Source: a virus
DNA: 32,880 nucleotides
IMG/VR virus record: IMGVR_UViG_3300029787_000193
Location: 1 to 32,880 of that record
Direction: 5' to 3' (one strand)
Part shown: positions 29,689 through 32,880 of the stretch, piece after piece
Layout: each line of letters starts with the position of its first letter
Numbering within the stretch: the stretch's first letter is position 1
The notes under the pieces: generated by a model
Databases searched by the model: none
What the model saw: the letters and a program-made list of their open reading frames with translations, nothing else
Told to the model about the DNA's origin: nothing
Program-made: the position numbers and the translations under genes

Positions 29689-30077
29689 AATCATTAATAA
29701 AAAATAGAGATAGAGTAAAACAGGTAATAGACTTTACAGGCGTACAAAACAAAAAGATGCACCCATCAGACATAGATGCAGTCTTAGAGTTTAACAATGA
29801 CGCTTTAATATTAATGGAAGTTAAATATCAGTATCATAAAATACCTATAGGTCAAAGACTTTTATTAGAAAGAATAGCAGATAGATGGGGAGATAAATCT
29901 ATAGTTCTTAAAATAGAACACACCTTTAATAATGATAAACTAAACATACCTTTAGAGAAATGTTTCGTAACCAGAATATACTACAAAAAGACTTGGCATC
30001 CGATTGAAAGGGTCAATGTTATAGAGTATTTAAACAAATTGGGGGAGAAATGGAACATAAAAAAGTGTAGATTCTAA
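29685..30077 (+). CDS. PD-(D/E)XK-like nuclease (130 aa)
   Basis: SDIDAVLEFNNDALILMEVKYQ gives Asp29 and the E45-V-K47 pair of PD-(D/E)XK nucleases. IGQRLLLERI (56-65) with Gln57 fits the next helix. The remaining half is strand-rich. Likely a single-domain nuclease, perhaps for replication, host DNA degradation or Holliday junctions. Last gene before promoter P3. Confidence 0.6.
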   Translation: MKSLIKNRDRVKQVIDFTGVQNKKMHPSDIDAVLEFNNDALILMEVKYQYHKIPIGQRLLLERIADRWGDKSIVLKIEHTFNNDKLNIPLEKCFVTRIYYKKTWHPIERVNVIEYLNKLGEKWNIKKCRF

Positions 30078-30120
30078 AAAAATTTTACCTACTCCAACAG
30101 ATAAGAAACAAAAAAAACTT

Positions 30121-30171
30121 AAAAAAAAAGTAATTAACATTTGTTTACAAGCTAAAAGTTCACTAGTTTTG
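30121..30171 (+). promoter_or_regulatory. Host-type promoter P3 (early block, through the circular junction)
   Basis: A-tract 30121-30129, TTTG at 30140-30143, 20 bases, TAGTTTTG at 30164-30171: a near-perfect Bacteroidota housekeeping promoter. It is the most consensus-like in the window and should drive the block from 30204 through the ends to the methyltransferases. Confidence 0.8.
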
Positions 30172-30203
30172 ATTATTATTAAAAACAAAAACTAAATTTT
30201 ATT

Positions 30204-30404
30204 ATGAAAACCGAAAGTCAAATTGTTAAAGATTGGATGCGAACAATGGAATTAGAAGATTTCAAAAAAGACATCAAGAAAGTAAACAATAAATTTTTTA
30301 AATTATATGTAGAGGCTATGAGAGAAGAATTAGCAAGAAGAATTAAGAAAAGTCCACAAATTAGAAAGTATTATAAGCAAAAACTAAAAACTAAAACAAA
30401 ATGA
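30204..30404 (+). CDS. Small basic helical protein (66 aa)
   Basis: First gene after P3, so likely among the earliest products. Lys/Arg-rich, wholly helical (TMELEDFKKDIKKVNNKFFKLY; RREEL-type positions; KSPQIRKYYKQKLK). No family recognised. Overlaps the next gene by 4 bp. Confidence 0.65.
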   Translation: MKTESQIVKDWMRTMELEDFKKDIKKVNNKFFKLYVEAMREELARRIKKSPQIRKYYKQKLKTKTK

Positions 30405-30676
30405 AAAACACAGAAAAGCAAAATTTTATAGATTTATATAGTCCCTGGAGTTGTAATCATACAAAAAATGGGGTTCAATTTCTTATTAGTAGATATGCGA
30501 CAAACCAAGATTGGTTAAAAGATTTTAAAACTGATTTAAACAAAAAGCCAACAGAAAAAGAAATTGAAAAAGGTATGATTTTTTTAATGAAAAGATTAGG
30601 TCAAATAGAGAAAATAATTGATTGTGAAGGTTGGATTTACCGAAAGCAATTAGATAGAGGAAACACTAATTACTAA
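30401..30676 (+). CDS. Hypothetical early protein (91 aa)
   Basis: Preceded by ACTAAAACAAA directly before ATG, a shorter form of the A-rich leader used at 3101 and 3380. Mixed sequence with SPWSCNHTKNGVQFLISRYA and a charged helix with EKEIEKGMIFLMKRLGQIEK. No family recognised. P3 early block. Confidence 0.65.
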   Translation: MKNTEKQNFIDLYSPWSCNHTKNGVQFLISRYATNQDWLKDFKTDLNKKPTEKEIEKGMIFLMKRLGQIEKIIDCEGWIYRKQLDRGNTNY

Positions 30677-30689
30677 AAAACAAAACAAA

Positions 30690-30875
30690 ATGAGAACAGA
30701 AGTATTTATATCAAAAGAATCTACAAGACCTTACGATAAACCATTCTATTCGGTTTATAAATTAGATAACTGTGAGTTTGTAGATATTATTGGTGACACT
30801 AAATCAAACACTATAAAACTAATTAGAGAAAACAAACAGTATGTTTATCGTGGCAAATATCATATTGATAACTAA
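30690..30875 (+). CDS. Hypothetical early protein (61 aa)
   Basis: AAAACAAAACAAAATG leader again. Strand-rich protein (YSVYKLDNCEFVDIIGDTKSN; KQYVYRGKYHI). Unrecognised. Position and leader suggest a small host-directed or regulatory early factor. Confidence 0.6.
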   Translation: MRTEVFISKESTRPYDKPFYSVYKLDNCEFVDIIGDTKSNTIKLIRENKQYVYRGKYHIDN

Positions 30876-30886
30876 TAACAAAAATT

Positions 30887-31033
30887 ATGAACGTATATCA
30901 AGCAGGAAAATTTGGAAAAGTAGAAGGGTTACTCAAGTTTATTATGAGAAACACTAAAGACTTATCTATAAAACAAGCAGCGCAAGAAGCGTATAATCAT
31001 TCAGAAGAACTATATAAAGAATTAAACAAATGA
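30887..31033 (+). CDS. Small helical early protein (48 aa)
   Basis: ATG 30887, TGA 31031-31033 overlapping the next ATG. Contains KVEGLLKFIMRNTKDLSIKQ and a Gln/Glu/Lys tail. Unrecognised; the coupled junction supports it. Confidence 0.55.
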   Translation: MNVYQAGKFGKVEGLLKFIMRNTKDLSIKQAAQEAYNHSEELYKELNK

Positions 31034-31119
31034 AAAAGACATTAAAACTTATTGGAGAATTTATTTTTGTAGTATCAGTATTTGCCTTACTTTGGGCGTC
31101 ACTTTGGATATTTGCATAA
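31030..31119 (+). CDS. Single-pass membrane micropeptide 1 (29 aa)
   Basis: ATG 31030 overlaps the previous TGA; TAA 31117-31119. KKTLKLIGEFIFVVSVFALL then WASLWIFA: a lysine-capped, hydrophobic, Trp-ended helix, long enough to span a membrane once. A similar 29-residue peptide follows 341 bp later. Confidence 0.55.
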   Translation: MKKTLKLIGEFIFVVSVFALLWASLWIFA

Positions 31120-31120
31120 A

Positions 31121-31411
31121 ATGAAAAAGATTGACAACCTTAAGGATATGGAAATTTGGGGAGATATTAGTTTTCTAGCTGGTACAATCCTTAAAGAATA
31201 CAACAAGAAAAAAACAAGTAGGCTAGAGGATATGGCTGATTCTATTTCAAGACTTACTTTTTATTTCCAAGAAAATATAAACAACAAACGACTTTATAAA
31301 AAAGCAATCTCAGAATATAGACTGTCAAGAAACAGAGCTATAGAGAGAGCAAGAAAAGCAGAAAAAGAAAATGAAAAAATACGAAAACAAAATCAAAGCC
31401 GTAGCATTTAG
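31121..31411 (+). CDS. Charged helical early protein (96 aa)
   Basis: ATG 31121 is one base after the micropeptide stop. An in-frame ATG upstream at 31082 lies inside the micropeptide gene and is not chosen. MEIWGDISFLAGTILKEY then a long basic coiled coil (AISEYRLSRNRAIERARKAEKENEKI). Its C-terminal coding region overlaps the second micropeptide. Unrecognised. Confidence 0.6.
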   Translation: MKKIDNLKDMEIWGDISFLAGTILKEYNKKKTSRLEDMADSISRLTFYFQENINNKRLYKKAISEYRLSRNRAIERARKAEKENEKIRKQNQSRSI

Positions 31412-31460
31412 TTACTTAGGCATAATACTTACTTTACTATGGATAATATTCAACTCTTAA
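31371..31460 (+). CDS. Single-pass membrane micropeptide 2 (29 aa)
   Basis: ATG 31371 inside the previous gene, TAA 31458-31460 inside the next. KKYENKIKAVAFSYLGIILT then LLWIIFNS. Same length, Lys-capped start, and a late LLW segment like micropeptide 1. It is overlapped on both sides, so evidence is the shared design. Confidence 0.5.
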   Translation: MKKYENKIKAVAFSYLGIILTLLWIIFNS

Positions 31461-32209
31461 ACGGAGAAACATTTAGACACGATGAAATACTAGAGCTGAT
31501 GAAAGATGATGAGTTCTACTATGGTTACTTAGGTAAGGCAGCTCTAAGCTCCTCATCAATTAAACTACTCTTAGATAGTCCTAAGAAATACAAATACGTT
31601 ACACAATACGGTTCACCTTCAACGCAAGGTCTTAGGGATGGTTGGTTGTTTCATACTTGTATCTTAGAGCCAGATGTTTTTAACTCTCAAATATTTGTAG
31701 ATGTTAAATCTAAAAACACAAAGGCTTACAAGCTGGCAAAGGAAGAACACGGAAAAGTATTTACAATGAAAGAAAAGAATGATGCTGAGAGATTAGCAGA
31801 TGCCTTTCTAAGAAACGAACACGCATTACAACTAATAACAAACTGCGAGTTTGAAGTACCATCAATAGGTATGGTGCAAGGCTACCCATTTAGAGGCAAA
31901 GCAGATGTATTAGGTAAAGGAATTGTAGATTTAAAAACAACAGCAGATTTAAAAGCATTCCCTTATGCTGCAAGAAAATATGGATATGATGTACAAGTGT
32001 ATTTATATTCAGAATTATTTAATAAACCTTACCAAGAGTTTAAGTTTATAGCAATAGACAAAGGCTCTTTAGACATAGGAATATATGATGTAAGTGAGGA
32101 ATTTTATTTACAAGGAAAAGCAAAAGTAACAAAAGCAATAAAAACTTTTGAGACATTTTTTATTAACGGAGCAGACATAGATAGTTACTGCATAAAAGGA
32201 ACATTATGA
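31439..32209 (+). CDS. RecE-like PD-(D/E)XK exonuclease, DUF3799-type (256 aa)
   Basis: LRDGWLFHTCILEPD (65-79, with His72), GKADVLGKGIVDLKT (153-167: Asp156, Asp164, Lys166) and YDVQVYLYSELF (183-194, Gln186 and Tyr190) together form a RecE/exonuclease VIII PD-(D/E)XK signature. It would resect dsDNA ends for recombination. No RecT-type annealing partner is seen. Overlaps the DnaA-like gene by 4 bp. Confidence 0.75.
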   Translation: MDNIQLLNGETFRHDEILELMKDDEFYYGYLGKAALSSSSIKLLLDSPKKYKYVTQYGSPSTQGLRDGWLFHTCILEPDVFNSQIFVDVKSKNTKAYKLAKEEHGKVFTMKEKNDAERLADAFLRNEHALQLITNCEFEVPSIGMVQGYPFRGKADVLGKGIVDLKTTADLKAFPYAARKYGYDVQVYLYSELFNKPYQEFKFIAIDKGSLDIGIYDVSEEFYLQGKAKVTKAIKTFETFFINGADIDSYCIKGTL

Positions 32210-32646
32210 AAGAAGCAAACAAAATAGCAAAGAACATTATAGATATATCTGGAATAGATGTATTTAAAAATAGTAGAAAAAGAGAATATGTAGAGGTAAG
32301 GTCTTTACTTACATTTATGTTGAGGCATCATTGTAATATGAGGTTTACAGAGATTAGAGACTTTTACGAAACGAATGGAAAGAACTATGACCACGCTACA
32401 GCAATATATAGTTTAAAGGCATTTGAGATGCATAGAAGATACAATCCGAAGTTAGACAAGTATTTTGATATAGTGCTTCTCAGACTAAGAAACAAATCAA
32501 AATTAAGAAAAGCATTAATAAACCACATAATAGACTACACAAAAGAAAAGGACTTAAAGAAACTCCTTAAAATAGTAGATACATTACCCTTAAAAGATAT
32601 AGATGGAAAAGAACAAACAAAAGAGAAAAGAGATACCCTTGTATAA
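32206..32646 (+). CDS. DnaA domain IV-like initiator protein (146 aa)
   Basis: RKREYVEVRSLLTFMLRHHC (24-43), then RFTEIRDFYETNG and DHATAIYSLK (62-71), a clear counterpart of the DnaA signature DHxTV-HA, the DNA-box-reading helix. No AAA+ ATPase is present. It may bind DnaA boxes and recruit or block host DnaA at phage or host origins. It lies beside the exonuclease and opposite, on the circle, the terminase genes. Its last 44 bases overlap the diphosphohydrolase-like gene. Confidence 0.7.
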   Translation: MKEANKIAKNIIDISGIDVFKNSRKREYVEVRSLLTFMLRHHCNMRFTEIRDFYETNGKNYDHATAIYSLKAFEMHRRYNPKLDKYFDIVLLRLRNKSKLRKALINHIIDYTKEKDLKKLLKIVDTLPLKDIDGKEQTKEKRDTLV

Positions 32647-32880
32647 AGGACTTATAAAATACTTTCCTGACGCACTATGTGAAGTAGCAAGAGTAAGCTA
32701 CATAGGAAGTAAACAACATCACCCAGACGAGGACATACATTGGGACAGAGAAAAGAGTAGCGATGACTTAGATGCATTGATGCGACACCTAATGGAAAAT
32801 GGTATGCACGATATTGATGGAGTAAGACACTCAGCAAAAATAGCTTGGAGAGCATTAGCACACTTACAAAAAGAAATAGA
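32603..32880 (+). CDS. dATP/dGTP diphosphohydrolase-like protein, N-terminal part (continues at base 1)
   Basis: Frame open from ATG 32603 through the window end and, across the 77-bp overlap, to 162. YKGLIKYFPDALCEVARVSY, then DIHWDREKSSDDLDALMRHL resembles the dGTP/dATP diphosphohydrolase N-terminal domain (AxVLTxGAxKY, LxAALLRHL). A TTG at 32639 giving MYKGLIKYF is an alternative start and would shorten the overlap with the previous gene. 120 residues in all from the ATG. Confidence 0.65.
   Translation, partial: MEKNKQKRKEIPLYKGLIKYFPDALCEVARVSYIGSKQHHPDEDIHWDREKSSDDLDALMRHLMENGMHDIDGVRHSAKIAWRALAHLQKEI
32804..32880. repeat. Terminal direct repeat, copy 2 (contig overlap)
   Basis: Exact copy of bases 1-77; see copy 1. 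Unique genome length is 32,803 bp. Confidence 0.95.

Noticed and set aside
31082-31120. Upstream start for the 96-residue early protein
   Set aside because: This frame overlaps the membrane micropeptide and has no leader; ATG 31121 follows the micropeptide stop directly.
1-32880. Integrase, repressor or attachment site (temperate phage)
   Set aside because: No recombinase signature (tyrosine or serine) or CI/Cro-like gene was recognised in any frame. Unknown small genes could still hide a regulator.

Overview
The window looks like the complete genome of a tailed, siphovirus-like bacteriophage of a Bacteroidota (probably Flavobacteriia) host. Bases 1-77 are repeated exactly at 32804-32880, so the true unit is a circle (or circularly permuted molecule) of 32,803 bp, and one gene runs across the ends. 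The host guess rests on the AT-rich composition, A-rich leaders in place of Shine-Dalgarno sites, host-type promoters ending in TAnnTTTG, and protein families typical of Bacteroidota phages (DUF3127-type SSB, M15 endolysin, phage-specific structural families). Every credible gene is on the + strand. I see no integrase, repressor, DNA polymerase, tRNA or CRISPR array.

Layout. 1-1.5 kb: end of a dGTP/dATP diphosphohydrolase-like gene, two tandem short C5-cytosine methyltransferases and a small coiled-coil gene. 1.5-2.95 kb: small and large terminase. 2.95-3.98 kb: a self-contained two-gene cassette with its own promoter and terminator. 4.0-10.8 kb: tail genes (chaperone with a likely -1 frameshift, completion proteins, large tail proteins, tape measure). 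10.8-14.1 kb: prohead protease, two mini-genes, scaffold, major capsid protein, tail-tube-like protein. 14.2-14.95 kb: a gene-free block that reads as a roughly 640-nt structured noncoding RNA with its own promoter and terminator. 15-17.9 kb: portal and connector. 17.9-22.3 kb: a 1451-residue repeat-rich tail fibre with a self-cleaving S74 chaperone. 22.3-26.2 kb: small membrane and secreted proteins, an outer-membrane-protein-like gene, endolysin and holin. 26.2-26.5 kb: a repeat-rich intergenic region, possibly the origin. 26.5-32.9 kb: early genes (NinG, OB-fold protein, SSB, DnaB/RecA-like ATPase, ECF-like sigma factor, two PD-(D/E)XK nucleases, a protein made only of DnaA domain IV, many mini-genes).

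Regulation. Host-type promoters lie before the early blocks (about 26.93 and 30.17 kb), the 3 kb cassette and the RNA. A different bipartite motif, CAAAA then CGTTATA with CG 19 nt after the start of the first box, occurs at five late gene starts. In four of them it ends 12 nt before ATG, which would give leaderless mRNAs. I infer that the phage ECF-like sigma factor reads it. An 8-bp element, ATGTTAAA, occurs three times at an 11-bp period upstream of both the cassette and RNA promoters, and again as inverted sites in the 26.2-26.5 kb region.

Most interesting: the structured RNA at 14.31-14.95 kb and the five-member late-promoter family. Function calls come from reading motifs by eye; no database search was possible.
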